From: Gordonia jinghuaiqii
GTDB taxonomy: Bacteria; Actinomycetota; Actinomycetes; Mycobacteriales; Mycobacteriaceae
Assembly: GCF_014041935.1 (NCBI RefSeq)
Contig: NZ_CP059491.1
Span: 3,782,001 to 3,846,000, forward strand
Direction of reading: 5' to 3'
DNA length: 64,000 bases
Shown here: positions 45,344 through 54,664 of the stretch, piece after piece
How the letters are laid out: each line of letters opens with the position of its first letter
Numbering within the stretch: the first letter of the stretch is position 1
The notes under the pieces: model-generated
Seen by the model: the letters and a program-made list of their open reading frames with translations, nothing else
Databases searched by the model: none
What the model was told of the DNA's origin: nothing
Position numbers and translations under genes: made by a program

Positions 45344-47194
45344 ATGTCGGGTGATCAGCGAACGAGACGAGACCGCGCCGCGATGGGTCGCCGGTCGGTA
45401 CTGAAGGGTTCGGCCGCCGCGGCGGTTCTCGCGGGGACCGCGGTCGCCCTGCCGAACGTGGCGGTCCCGTCCGCGGGTGCGGTTCCTCGCGCCGGTGGCC
45501 GCCGGCGCGACGTGGCGATCTTCGGCGGCGGGATGGCCGGATTGTCGGCGGCACACGAACTCGTCGAACGCGGTTTCGCGGTGACCGTGTACGAGCCGGC
45601 ATATCTCGGCGGGAAGGCTCGCAGCCACGACGTGCCAGGCACCGCGCGCGGTGGCCGCCTCGCCCTTCCGGGTGAGCACGGCTTCCGCTTCTTTCCCGGC
45701 TGCTATCAGCACGTGCCCGACACCATGGAACGGATCCCGGTCGGCGGCAGCAACGTCGCGGACCGTCACCTGATCAGCGTCGAATCAGCGGTCATCGCCT
45801 TCGACGAGGCGGGCTACGCCCCCACCACCGCCCCGGCGTCGATCATGGGGCTCGTCGAACACGCCCCCGACATCGTCACCCTGGACAATCTGCGCAACGC
45901 GCTGATGACCGGCCTGAAGTTCGTCGTCGACGTCCCGGTGACCGAGCTCGCCTACTTCGTGAGCCGCGAACTGGTCCTCGCGACGAGCTGCACCGAACGG
46001 CGCGTCGGCCAGTGGGAGAAGCAGTCGTGGATGCAGTTCGTGAAGGCCAAGGGCAAGTCGCGGGCATATCAGCGATACCTCGTGGGTGCGCTCACCAGGG
46101 CGCTGGTCGCCGCCAAGCCCGACTCCGCCTCGGCACGAACCATCGGCCAGATCGGCCTGGCCCTCGCCACCTCGGCCACCGGACTGCTCCCGCAGTACGA
46201 CTCCGGCCTCGTTCACGGCGGGGTGGATCGAATCCTCAACCGCCCCACCAACCATGCGTGGATCGACCCGTGGGTCGCCCACCTCCGGGCCCGCGGCGTC
46301 ACCTTCGTGATGGGTGAAGGACTCGCCGACCTGAGCATCTCGCGGGGGCGGATCGACGCGGCCCGCCTGACGTCGGGGACGACCGTGGACGCCGACTGGT
46401 ACGTGGCGGCGATGCCGATCGACCGGCTCAAGCCGCTGCTCACCCCGGCGCTCCTGGCCGCCGATGAGTCGCTGGCAGGCATCCGCGACCTCCGGGACGA
46501 CTGGATGGTCGGCATCCAGTACTTCCTCTCGCGCCGGTCGGACCTGCCGCCCGGCCACATCGCCGCGCTCGGCACACCGTGGGCGCTGACCGGGCTGTTC
46601 CAGGCCCGACCATGGGACGTCGACTTCGGTCGCACATACGGCGACGGCCGGGTGAAGGACTGCCTGTCCATCGACATCTCCGAATGGGAGAAACCCGGCA
46701 TCCTCTACGGCAAGCCGGCGAAGCGGTGCACGAAGCAGGAGATCGCCCGCGAGGTGTGGGCACAGATGAGCAGGGCGATGAACGCCGGCGGGGCCGCGAC
46801 CCTGCGCTCCGAGGAGATCGTGACCTGGTCGCTCGATCCCGGGATCACCTTCTCGCCCAAGACAACCGGTGCGACCACGACGAGCGGCGCGAGCAATGCG
46901 ACGCCACTGATGGTCAACACGGCCGGGTCCTACGAGAACCGGCCGCACGCATACACCGCGCTCCCCAACCTGTTCATCGGCGGAGATCACGTCCGCAGCA
47001 ACATCGATCTCGCGACGATGGAGGGCGCCAACGAATCGGGACGCCGGGTGACCAACGCGATCATCGCGGCCGCCGACAGTCCCGCGCCCGCAGCGCCGGT
47101 GTTCCCGCTGTGGGAGCTGCCGATGCTGGAACCGCTGAAACAGATCGACCGCGACCGCTACCGGTCGGGGCTGCCGCACATCCTCGACATCTGA
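45344..47194 (+). CDS. Tat-exported FAD oxidoreductase (HpnE/phytoene-desaturase-like)
   Basis: A 616-residue amine-oxidase-fold flavoprotein. It begins with a Tat signal: the twin arginine RRSVLKG at 16-22 and a hydrophobic stretch to about 46, cleaved near SAGA. The FAD motif FGGGMAGLSAAHEL is at 60-73 and the C-terminal FAD motif is PNLFIGGDHVRSNIDLATMEGA. It resembles hydroxysqualene dehydroxylase HpnE and phytoene desaturases. The Tat signal is unusual for those families, so it may act outside the membrane. No squalene or hopanoid gene is nearby. A TetR gene follows after 40 bp. Confidence 0.86.
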   Translation: MSGDQRTRRDRAAMGRRSVLKGSAAAAVLAGTAVALPNVAVPSAGAVPRAGGRRRDVAIFGGGMAGLSAAHELVERGFAVTVYEPAYLGGKARSHDVPGTARGGRLALPGEHGFRFFPGCYQHVPDTMERIPVGGSNVADRHLISVESAVIAFDEAGYAPTTAPASIMGLVEHAPDIVTLDNLRNALMTGLKFVVDVPVTELAYFVSRELVLATSCTERRVGQWEKQSWMQFVKAKGKSRAYQRYLVGALTRALVAAKPDSASARTIGQIGLALATSATGLLPQYDSGLVHGGVDRILNRPTNHAWIDPWVAHLRARGVTFVMGEGLADLSISRGRIDAARLTSGTTVDADWYVAAMPIDRLKPLLTPALLAADESLAGIRDLRDDWMVGIQYFLSRRSDLPPGHIAALGTPWALTGLFQARPWDVDFGRTYGDGRVKDCLSIDISEWEKPGILYGKPAKRCTKQEIAREVWAQMSRAMNAGGAATLRSEEIVTWSLDPGITFSPKTTGATTTSGASNATPLMVNTAGSYENRPHAYTALPNLFIGGDHVRSNIDLATMEGANESGRRVTNAIIAAADSPAPAAPVFPLWELPMLEPLKQIDRDRYRSGLPHILDI

Positions 47195-47234
47195 GGCGGA
47201 CGAGCCGGGGTAGAGGCCGACCTACGATGGGAAC

Positions 47235-47867
47235 GTGAGCTCTCCCCCGCCGGCCCGCCAGCAACGCAGCGGGGTGACCCGGACCCGCATCCTCGACGCC
47301 GCGATCCGCGTGCTCGTCGATCGTGGCTACTCCGGTGCCACCACGGTCGCCATCCAGAACGAGGCGGGGGTCAGCCGGGGCCGGCTGCTGCACCACTATC
47401 CCTCACGTGACGTGCTGCTCCTCGCGGCGGTCGGTCACCTCGCCCGGACCCGGATCGCCGAACTGCCCAGCCGCGTCGACTGGCCCGACGACCCGATCGC
47501 CCGGATCTCCCTCGCCACCGACGTCGGATGGTCGACGTTCCACCAGCCGTACTTCGTGGCGTCGATGGAGCTGTGGGTGGCGGCGCGCACCAACGACACG
47601 CTGCGCACCGCATTGCTGCCCACCGAACGTGAGATCGGCAAGACGGTCCGAGCCGCGGTGGCCGGGTTCCTCGGCGAGGAGCTGACGGCATCGTCGCGCT
47701 ACGCCGACCTCTACCCGCTCCTGTTGTCGAGCATGCGCGGGGCCGCGACGACCTACCTGATCGACCGCCGCGATCCGCTCACCGACCCGCATCTGCCGCT
47801 GTGGAAAGACCTGACCCGGATCTATCTGCTGGACATGCCGACCGAGGCGGAGGGCAGCGGCGTCTGA
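47235..47867 (+). CDS. TetR-family regulator
   Basis: A 210-residue TetR regulator from GTG 47235. The helix-turn-helix is about 36-60 (ATTVAIQNEAGVSRGRLLHHYPSRDVLL). The ligand domain is of the TetR_C type with a Trp-rich segment VGWSTFHQPYFVASMELW. It lies downstream of the Tat oxidoreductase on the same strand and is a likely repressor of that gene. Confidence 0.9.
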   Translation: MSSPPPARQQRSGVTRTRILDAAIRVLVDRGYSGATTVAIQNEAGVSRGRLLHHYPSRDVLLLAAVGHLARTRIAELPSRVDWPDDPIARISLATDVGWSTFHQPYFVASMELWVAARTNDTLRTALLPTEREIGKTVRAAVAGFLGEELTASSRYADLYPLLLSSMRGAATTYLIDRRDPLTDPHLPLWKDLTRIYLLDMPTEAEGSGV

Positions 47868-47892
47868 GTCGCAGCAGGTCCGACTGCCGGGG

Positions 47893-48408
47893 TCACGCTG
47901 GATCCGGCCCGGACCCGAGCTGTCCGAGCGCGTCGAGCAACCGGTCCACGAACGCCGCCTGCGCCGGGTTGAGTCTCACCCGCGCGGCGTCGGGGGTGAC
48001 CCACTCGGCACGGTCGATCTCGGGGAACGACGCCGTCTTTCCCGACCGCGGCGGCCACACCATCTCGAAGGTGTTGCTGCGGACCGTGCCGACGTCGAGG
48101 TCGCCCTGGACGGCGAAGCCACTGACCACCTTGCCGCTTTTGAGCCGCACCTGTCCGAGGTCGATCGGCGGGGCGTCGGGCACGGGACTGCCGGTCTCCT
48201 CGGCGAACTCGCGTCGTGCGGCGTCCCAGTCCGACTCATCCGGGTCGACGAGCCCCTTGGGAAGCGACCAGGAACCCTCGTCCTTCTTCCGCGCCCAGAT
48301 CGGTCCGCCGGGATGCGCGATGAGCACCTCCACGGAGTCGTCGGCCGGACCCGAGGGACGTCGGTAGAGAAGGATCCCCGCGCTGCGGCGGGCGGCTGTT
48401 CCGGTCAC
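47893..48408 (-). CDS. Nudix hydrolase (MutT-like)
   Basis: A 171-residue Nudix protein from GTG 48408. The box is 52-74 with G52, E58, R66-E67, E70 and E71, all present (GLVDPDESDWDAARREFAEE). The basic WARKKDEGSWSLPKG lead-in resembles the diadenosine-polyphosphate and bis(5'-nucleosyl) group. It cleaves a nucleotide pyrophosphate bond. It is divergent from the nucleobase permease across 93 bp. Confidence 0.9.
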   Translation of the reverse strand: MTGTAARRSAGILLYRRPSGPADDSVEVLIAHPGGPIWARKKDEGSWSLPKGLVDPDESDWDAARREFAEETGSPVPDAPPIDLGQVRLKSGKVVSGFAVQGDLDVGTVRSNTFEMVWPPRSGKTASFPEIDRAEWVTPDAARVRLNPAQAAFVDRLLDALGQLGSGPDPA

Positions 48409-48501
48409 GGACCCATCTTCGCGGAAAGCACATGTACTCGGAAACACCGGTGACACACGGCAGCGCACTCCCGGAAACCTGGAAACCGTAGAAAACGATC
48501 C

Positions 48502-50199
48502 ATGTCGGTTGTGGACGTCATCAAGAACGGCAGGACGGGGTCCCGTCCGGTGGACGAGATCCCACCGTTCGTCAAACTCTTCCCGCTCGGCCTCCAGCAT
48601 GTGCTCGCGATGTACGCCGGGGCGGTCGCCGTCCCGCTCATCGTCGGCGGCGCGATGGTCAGCGCCGGGCAGCTCCAGCAGGGCGACATCGTCCACCTGA
48701 TCATGGCCGACCTGTTGGTCGCAGGCATCGCGACGATCCTGCAGGCCGTCGGGTTCTGGCGCTTCGGCGTCCGGCTACCCCTGATGCAGGGCGTGACGTT
48801 CGCCGCCGTCGGACCGATGATCACCATCGGCACCGCCCACGGGATCACCGCCGTCTACGGCTCGGTGATCGCGAGCGGGATCTTCATGATCGTGGTCGCG
48901 CCCATCGTCGGGAAACTCATCCGGTTCTTCCCGCCGCTGGTCACCGGCACGATCATCCTCATCATCGGGGTCTCCCTGATGCGGGTGGCCGCCGGATGGT
49001 TCGGCGGTGGGACGGCCGCTGGACCCGACTTCGGCGACCCGAAGAACATCGGCTTCGGATTCCTGACCCTCGCCGTCATCGTCGTCATCGAACGCTTCGC
49101 GCCCGACGCGATCCGCCGGGTGTCGATCCTCCTCGGCCTGGCGATCGGGACGCTGGTGTCCATCCCCTTCGGCATGACCCAGTGGGACAAGGTCGGCGAG
49201 TACCCGTGGGTCGGCATCCCGCAACCGTTCCAGTTCGGGGCGCCGACCTTCGAGGTCAGCGCCATCATCTCCATGCTCATCGTGGCCGTGGTGATCATGA
49301 CCGAGACCACCGGCGACATCGTCGCGGTCGGTGAGATCGTCGACGAGAAGATCACCCCGCGGCGCCTGGCCGACGGCATGCGCGCAGATGGTCTCGGCAC
49401 CGCACTCGGCGGCGTCTTCAACACCTTCCCCTACACGGCGTTCGCCCAGAATGTGGGACTCGTCGCGATCACCGGCGTACGCACCCGGCACGTCGCCACC
49501 TGTGCCGGGGTCATCCTGGTGGTGCTGGGGCTCCTGCCGAAGATGGCAGCGATCATCGAGGGCATCCCGCTGCCCGTCCTCGGCGGCGCGGGGGTGGCGC
49601 TGTTCGGCATGGTCGCTGCCAGCGGCATCCGCACACTCACCAAGGTCAGGTTCGACAACACCAACATCCTGGTGGTGGCGATCTCCGTCGGTGTCGCGAT
49701 GCTGACCGAGGCCAAGATCTACTACACCGACCGTGAGCTCGGCGACGCCCCCGTCAACGTCGTCCTGGACCTGTACACACAGTTCCCCGACTGGTTCCAG
49801 ACCATCTTCCACTCGGGGATCTCCGCCGGAGCGATCACCGCGATCGTGCTGAACCTGCTGCTCAACACACGCAGCGTGTCCGCCGACCCCGTCGATTACC
49901 ACAACACCGGCGAGATCGAGGTCGCCGGTGCCGCAGGGATCTCGGCCTCCGACGGCATCCGTGGTCCGGCCTTCGATCCGCGGGACGCCCTCGCCGCCGC
50001 CGATCCCGACACCCCCGCGGACACCCTGCGCTACCTCGCCGATCACGACACGTCGCTGCACCCCTTCATCGTCACCAATCCGGCTGCGCCCAAAGACCTC
50101 TGCGACCACATCAGGAGTCTGGGCGACCCGAAGGTGACCCGTCTCTTCGACACCTGGGACGGCTACACCGACGGCGGGTTCTCGCGCCGGGGTTCCTGA
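48502..50199 (+). CDS. Nucleobase permease fused to variant leucine-rich repeats
   Basis: A 565-residue NCS2-family uracil/xanthine permease with about 12-14 helices. The helix 1 motif LGLQHVLAMYAGAVAVPLIV and the central motif TETTGDIVAVGEI are clear. The usual protein ends near residue 470; here about 75 more residues follow. Of these, about 495-540 read as two variant leucine-rich repeat units (ALAAADPDTPADTLRYLA, then HPFIVTNPAAPKDLCDHI). LRV units are normally in cytosolic proteins; the fusion may let a partner sense or control transport. It imports purines or pyrimidines with cations. Confidence 0.9.
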   Translation: MSVVDVIKNGRTGSRPVDEIPPFVKLFPLGLQHVLAMYAGAVAVPLIVGGAMVSAGQLQQGDIVHLIMADLLVAGIATILQAVGFWRFGVRLPLMQGVTFAAVGPMITIGTAHGITAVYGSVIASGIFMIVVAPIVGKLIRFFPPLVTGTIILIIGVSLMRVAAGWFGGGTAAGPDFGDPKNIGFGFLTLAVIVVIERFAPDAIRRVSILLGLAIGTLVSIPFGMTQWDKVGEYPWVGIPQPFQFGAPTFEVSAIISMLIVAVVIMTETTGDIVAVGEIVDEKITPRRLADGMRADGLGTALGGVFNTFPYTAFAQNVGLVAITGVRTRHVATCAGVILVVLGLLPKMAAIIEGIPLPVLGGAGVALFGMVAASGIRTLTKVRFDNTNILVVAISVGVAMLTEAKIYYTDRELGDAPVNVVLDLYTQFPDWFQTIFHSGISAGAITAIVLNLLLNTRSVSADPVDYHNTGEIEVAGAAGISASDGIRGPAFDPRDALAAADPDTPADTLRYLADHDTSLHPFIVTNPAAPKDLCDHIRSLGDPKVTRLFDTWDGYTDGGFSRRGS

Positions 50200-50233
50200 C
50201 CGGTCCGCCCCCGATCGGCATATCGTGGACGGC

Positions 50234-50485
50234 ATGTCCTCCAGACTTGATCCCGGCCCACGATCGGGCGAGCCCGAACCCGACGACGACGGGCGCATCA
50301 CCGATCCCGACCTGCCTCACGAGTGGCCGCACGAGTCGGCATTCGCCTTCGGTGATGCCAAGCCCATCGGCGAGACCGAGCGACTCGCCCGCGAACGTGC
50401 CGCCTACGAGGCCGCCGGTCACGGCAGCGACCACAACCGTGGACACGCGCTGGGCGGTTCGGCCGGAACGACCGAGGGGCAGTAG
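50234..50485 (+). CDS. Small acidic hydrophilic protein, unknown
   Basis: An 83-residue protein from ATG 50234. It is very polar (PEPDDDGRITDPDLPHEWPHE) with no hydrophobic helix, likely disordered apart from a short helix ETERLARERAAYEAAG. It ends immediately before the VOC gene (no gap), which supports it as a real co-transcribed gene. No function can be given. Confidence 0.65.
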   Translation: MSSRLDPGPRSGEPEPDDDGRITDPDLPHEWPHESAFAFGDAKPIGETERLARERAAYEAAGHGSDHNRGHALGGSAGTTEGQ

Positions 50486-50869
50486 ATGGAGGTCTTGGCC
50501 AGCCGGGTGCTCCTGCTCTCGGCCGATCCCGAAGGTCTGCAGTCCTTCTACCGCGACCAGCTCGGTCTGCCCGTTCACCGCGAGTACTCGGGCGGGGTGG
50601 TCTTCTTCGCGGGCAACGGGCTGATCGAGATCTCGTCGCACATGAGGTCCGACGCGACCGCCCCGTCGAGCGACGCTGTCCTGTGGCTGCAGGTGCGCGA
50701 CGCCGAGGCCGTCGAGAAGCAGTTCCGCGATCGCGGCGTCACCGTCACCCGCGGGCCGCGCACCGAGCCGTGGGGGCTCATCGAGATGCACGCCGCAGAT
50801 CCCGACGGACGTACTCTCATCGTCGTCGAGATCCCCGACGACCACCCACTCCGTAAGGACACCCGGTAG
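50486..50869 (+). CDS. VOC/glyoxalase-fold protein
   Basis: A 127-residue single-unit vicinal oxygen chelate protein with two beta-alpha-beta3 halves: [19 protein letters not shown] with [13 protein letters not shown], then [19 protein letters not shown] with [20 protein letters not shown] metal His (HADDP-like position in MHAADPDG) and E in VVEI are present. It could be a dioxygenase, isomerase or antibiotic-binding protein; the family is too broad to decide. It directly follows the small acidic protein gene. Confidence 0.85.
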   Translation: MEVLASRVLLLSADPEGLQSFYRDQLGLPVHREYSGGVVFFAGNGLIEISSHMRSDATAPSSDAVLWLQVRDAEAVEKQFRDRGVTVTRGPRTEPWGLIEMHAADPDGRTLIVVEIPDDHPLRKDTR

Positions 50870-50930
50870 TCGCCGCCCGGAGCTCGGTCAGCGGCCGGCC
50901 GGCTGGTCGGTGCATGAAAGACTGGACCGC

Positions 50931-52259
50931 ATGAGCTCTTGGAACGCGCCCACCTGCATCGGCGGTGAACCCGCCGGCGGCGGCCTAGATGCACCCGCCG
51001 GAGGCGGCCTAGACGCAACAGTGGAGTTGCCCGGGTCCAAGTCGATCACCAATCGGGCGCTGGTCCTCGCCGCGCTCGCCGACGGTCCGTCGACCGTGCG
51101 CGGGACGCTGCGCAGCCGCGACACCAACCTGATGCTGGGTGCGCTGCAGGCGCTCGGTGTGGAGGTGCGCGTGGACCCCGCGAGCGACACGACGGTCTCC
51201 CTGGTCCCCGGCCGGTTGCACGGCGCCGACATCGATTGCGGGCTGGCCGGCACGGTGATGCGGTTCCTTCCGCCGGTCGGTGCGCTCGCCGAGGGACGCG
51301 TGAGGTTCGACGGCGATCCGCACGCGCGGGTGCGTCCGCAGACGACCATCCTCGACGCACTGCGCGGGCTGGGTGTCGCGGTCACCGGTGATCGTCTGCC
51401 GTTCACCATCGACGGGACCGGGCGCGTCCCGGGCGGTGAGGTGACCATCGACGCGTCGGGGTCGTCGCAGTTCGTGTCGGGCCTGCTGTTGTCGGGGGCT
51501 CGCTTCGACGCCGGTCTGGTCATCCGCCACGTCGGCCCGCCGGTGCCGTCGACCCCGCACATCGACATGACCGTCGAGATGCTGGCGACGGCCGGCGTCG
51601 AGGTCGACACCTCCGAGCCCGATGTCTGGCGTGTGGCACCGGGCCCGATCCGGGCGGTCGACTGGACCGTCGAACCCGATCTGTCCAACGCCGCGGCGTT
51701 CCTGGCGGCGGCCGCGGTCACCGGCGGGATCGTGCGCGTCCCCTACTGGCCCGCGGTCACGACCCAGCCGGGTGCCCGGATCGCCGATGTGCTGGCCGAG
51801 ATGGGGTGCACCGTCGAACTTCTCGACGGCACGCTGTCGGTCCGCGGACCCGCCGTCCTCAAGGGTGTCCACCTCGATCTCCGTGACATCGGCGAGCTCA
51901 CCCCGACGATCGCCGCGCTGTGCGCACTCGCCGACGGGGAATCCGAACTGTCCGGGATCGCGCATCTGCGGGGTCACGAGACCGACCGACTGGCCGCGCT
52001 CACCACCGAGATCACCCGGCTCGGCGGGAGCTGCGAGGAGACCGACGACGGTCTGCGCATCACCGGGGCAGGATCGGCCGGCGGACCGGGGCTGCACGGC
52101 GGCACCTGGCATTCCTACGCCGATCACCGCATGGCGACCGCGGGCGCGATCATCGGGCTGGTCACACCCGGTGTGGCCGTCGACGACATCGAGACGACGA
52201 GCAAGACCCTGCCCGACTTCCCGGCCATGTGGAACGAGATGATCGGTGGCACACCATGA
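50931..52259 (+). CDS. aroA: EPSP synthase (shikimate pathway)
   Basis: A 442-residue 3-phosphoshikimate 1-carboxyvinyltransferase from ATG 50931. Key motifs: [10 protein letters not shown] at 34-43 for substrate binding, [23 protein letters not shown] and the closing [11 protein letters not shown]. It joins shikimate-3-phosphate and phosphoenolpyruvate on the way to aromatic amino acids. The N-terminus has a tandem duplication PAGGGLDA at 14-21 and 22-29, encoded by a 24-bp repeat. It marks the right edge of the accessory block; rsgA follows as in M. tuberculosis. Confidence 0.97.
   Translation: MSSWNAPTCIGGEPAGGGLDAPAGGGLDATVELPGSKSITNRALVLAALADGPSTVRGTLRSRDTNLMLGALQALGVEVRVDPASDTTVSLVPGRLHGADIDCGLAGTVMRFLPPVGALAEGRVRFDGDPHARVRPQTTILDALRGLGVAVTGDRLPFTIDGTGRVPGGEVTIDASGSSQFVSGLLLSGARFDAGLVIRHVGPPVPSTPHIDMTVEMLATAGVEVDTSEPDVWRVAPGPIRAVDWTVEPDLSNAAAFLAAAAVTGGIVRVPYWPAVTTQPGARIADVLAEMGCTVELLDGTLSVRGPAVLKGVHLDLRDIGELTPTIAALCALADGESELSGIAHLRGHETDRLAALTTEITRLGGSCEETDDGLRITGAGSAGGPGLHGGTWHSYADHRMATAGAIIGLVTPGVAVDDIETTSKTLPDFPAMWNEMIGGTP
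50970..51017 (+). repeat. 24-bp tandem duplication inside aroA
   Basis: Two 24-bp copies (50970-50993 and 50994-51017) differ at two positions and encode PAGGGLDA twice before the catalytic core. Both contain the rare CTA leucine codon. Confidence 0.92.
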
Positions 52260-52295
52260 TCGGTCCCCGATGATCGCCGCGGGACAGGTGCGTTC

Positions 52296-53342
52296 GTGAG
52301 TCGCCGCGCCGCGAGCTACGACGAATCCGACGTCCGGGTTCGTCCCGGCAAGGGCACCCGCCCCCGCACCAAGACCCGGCCGTCGCACGACGACGCCGAG
52401 CAGGCGATGGTGGTGTCGGTCGACCGCGGCCGCTGGGGTGTGGTGCTCGACGGCGACCCCGAACGCCGCGTGGTCGCGATGCGCGCACGGGAACTGGGTC
52501 GCACGCCGATCGTCGTCGGCGACGACGTGTCGGTGGTGGGCGATCTCTCCGGCAAGCCCGACTCCCTCGCACGGATCGTCCGGGTGGCCGATCGTCGAAC
52601 CGTGTTGCGGCGCACCGCCGACGACTCCGACCCGTATGAGCGGATCGTGGTGGCCAACGCCGATCAGCTGCTCATCGTCACCGCGATGGCCGATCCGCCG
52701 CCCCGCACCGGATTCGTCGAACGTGCGCTGGCCGCGGCGTATGTGGGCGGTCTCTCGCCCATCCTGTGCCTGACGAAATCCGATCTGGCCGATCCCGCCG
52801 AGTTCACCGCGGCCTTCGCCGACCTCGAGCTGCCGGTCATCTGCGCCGGGCGCGACGATCCCCTCGACGAGATACTCGAAACGCTGAGCGGCCACATCAC
52901 CGCCTTCATCGGGCACTCCGGCGTCGGCAAGTCGACGTTGGTGAATCGTCTTGTGCCCGACGCGTATCGGGCGACCGGGGTGGTGTCGGGCGTGGGCAAG
53001 GGACGCCACACCTCGACGCAGTCGGTGGCGCTGCCCCTACCCGGGGACAGCATCCCGCGTGGCTGGGTGGTCGACACCCCGGGAATCCGGTCCTTCGGTC
53101 TGGCGCACGTGGGGCCCGACGACATCGTCGCCGCGTTCGGCGACCTACGTGACGCCATCGACCAATGCCCCAGGGGCTGTACACATCTCGGACCGCCGGC
53201 AGACCCGGAGTGCCGACTCGACCAGCTCGAGGGTCACTCCTACCGACGGGCGATGGCGGTGCGAGGCCTACTGGTCGCGGTCAGCGGCGAGAGCGATCCC
53301 ACCGAAGGGCAACAACCGCACGAGCAGCAGATACACGAATAG
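52296..53342 (+). CDS. rsgA: Ribosome small-subunit GTPase RsgA
   Basis: A 348-residue circularly permuted GTPase from GTG 52296. The G motifs come in permuted order: G4 TKSD at 160-163, G1 GHSGVGKST at 206-214, G3 DTPG at 260-263. An OB-like N-terminal domain precedes them and a zinc site C291, C295, H297 and C306 follows. It helps late maturation of the 30S subunit. It lies 36 bp after aroA on the same strand, as Rv3227-Rv3228 in M. tuberculosis. Confidence 0.96.
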   Translation: MSRRAASYDESDVRVRPGKGTRPRTKTRPSHDDAEQAMVVSVDRGRWGVVLDGDPERRVVAMRARELGRTPIVVGDDVSVVGDLSGKPDSLARIVRVADRRTVLRRTADDSDPYERIVVANADQLLIVTAMADPPPRTGFVERALAAAYVGGLSPILCLTKSDLADPAEFTAAFADLELPVICAGRDDPLDEILETLSGHITAFIGHSGVGKSTLVNRLVPDAYRATGVVSGVGKGRHTSTQSVALPLPGDSIPRGWVVDTPGIRSFGLAHVGPDDIVAAFGDLRDAIDQCPRGCTHLGPPADPECRLDQLEGHSYRRAMAVRGLLVAVSGESDPTEGQQPHEQQIHE

Positions 53343-53393
53343 TGTTCTCCTACCCGTGAAATTGCCGTTCCCCGGGTAGGTCAGCGCGGTAGG

Positions 53394-54593
53394 TCAGCGG
53401 CGTCGACGACGCGAACGCAGCTCCCGGATCGCGGACTTGAGACCGGTGGCACGCGGCTTCATCCCGGCGAATCGCTTCTCCGAAGCCGTCTCCGGTGCGT
53501 CGTCGGGCGTCGCACGCAGGAACGAATCGGGCAGTGCCAGCTTGTTGATGGTGCGCAGCGTCTGCAAGTACTGCACCACGATCGAACCCGTCGTGTAGGG
53601 CAGGTCGTACTTGTCGCACAGCGCCCGGACGCGAACGGCGATCTCGGCGTACCGGTTGCTCGGCAGATCCGGGTACAGATGGTGTTCGATCTGGTAGCAG
53701 AGGTTGCCGCTGAAGAACGCCATCGCGGGTCCGGCGTTGAAATTGGCGGTGCCGAGCATCTGCCGCAGGTACCACTGCCCCTGCGTCTCGTTGTCGAGGG
53801 TGTCGGCGGTGAACTTCTCCGCACCGTCGGGGAAGTGACCGCAGAAGATCACCACATAGGCCCACACGTTGCGGATCAGGTTCGCGGTGAGATTGGCGGT
53901 CAGCGTGTGCTTGAAGTTCGGCCCGGACAGCGCCGGGAACAGCACGTAGTCCTTGGCGAGCTGCTTGCCGACCTTGCGCGCGAACACCTTGAGTTGGGGT
54001 ACCGCGATCTCTCTGGGCTTCTTCCCCGTGATCGCGTCCTTGAGATCGAGGTCGTGCAGGCCGATCCCCCACTCGAAGAGTGCGGCGAGCACCACATTGG
54101 TGAACGGCTGGAAGAGCATCTTGGGCTGCCACGGTTCATCGCGGGTCACCCGCAGCGTCTGGTAGCCCACGTCGTGATCCATGTCCAGCACGTTGGTGTA
54201 CTTGTGATGGATGTAGTTGTGGGAGTGCTTCCAGTGCGGCGAGGCGCACACCATGTCCCATTCCCAGGTGGTGCTGTGGATCTCGGGATCGTTCATCCAG
54301 TCCCACTGCCCGTGCATCACGTTGTGCCCGAGCTCCATGTTCTCGATGATCTTCGAGAGTGCGAGCGCACCGGTACCGAGCACCCACAACGGCTTCGACC
54401 GGCTGCCGAGCAGCGCCGCCCGGCCCGCGACCTCCAGGACGCGATGCGCCATGATCGTGCGCCGGATGTATCTGACGTCCCGCATCCCGCGGTCGGCCTC
54501 GATCTCCCGGCGAAGTGAGTCGAGTTCTGCGCCGAGCGCCTCGACGTCGGCCTCGGTCAGGTGTGCGTACTCATTGATGTCAGTGATTGCCAT
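53394..54593 (-). CDS. Acyl-lipid/acyl-CoA desaturase 1 (DesA3-like)
   Basis: A 399-residue membrane di-iron fatty-acid desaturase. The three histidine boxes are H90-NVM-H94, H125-NYI-H129-H130 and QIEHH near 316-320. Hydrophobic stretches lie between them. It introduces a cis double bond in a stearoyl-type chain using electrons from the reductase encoded at 57402. It is a tandem paralogue of the next gene, sharing MAITDI and EYAHL at the N-terminus and long identical stretches. It corresponds to Rv3229c (DesA3). Confidence 0.93.
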   Translation of the reverse strand: MAITDINEYAHLTEADVEALGAELDSLRREIEADRGMRDVRYIRRTIMAHRVLEVAGRAALLGSRSKPLWVLGTGALALSKIIENMELGHNVMHGQWDWMNDPEIHSTTWEWDMVCASPHWKHSHNYIHHKYTNVLDMDHDVGYQTLRVTRDEPWQPKMLFQPFTNVVLAALFEWGIGLHDLDLKDAITGKKPREIAVPQLKVFARKVGKQLAKDYVLFPALSGPNFKHTLTANLTANLIRNVWAYVVIFCGHFPDGAEKFTADTLDNETQGQWYLRQMLGTANFNAGPAMAFFSGNLCYQIEHHLYPDLPSNRYAEIAVRVRALCDKYDLPYTTGSIVVQYLQTLRTINKLALPDSFLRATPDDAPETASEKRFAGMKPRATGLKSAIRELRSRRRRR

Positions 54594-54664
54594 TGCTCAC
54601 CATTATGCCCTTGCCCTCGGCCGGCGTCCGGCCTCGTCCGTTACCGACTCCCTGACCTGCGCGA

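Noticed and set aside
51009..53009. 666-residue minus-strand open frame opposite aroA and rsgA
   Set aside because: Both plus-strand genes have intact motifs along the whole length; the antisense frame has none.
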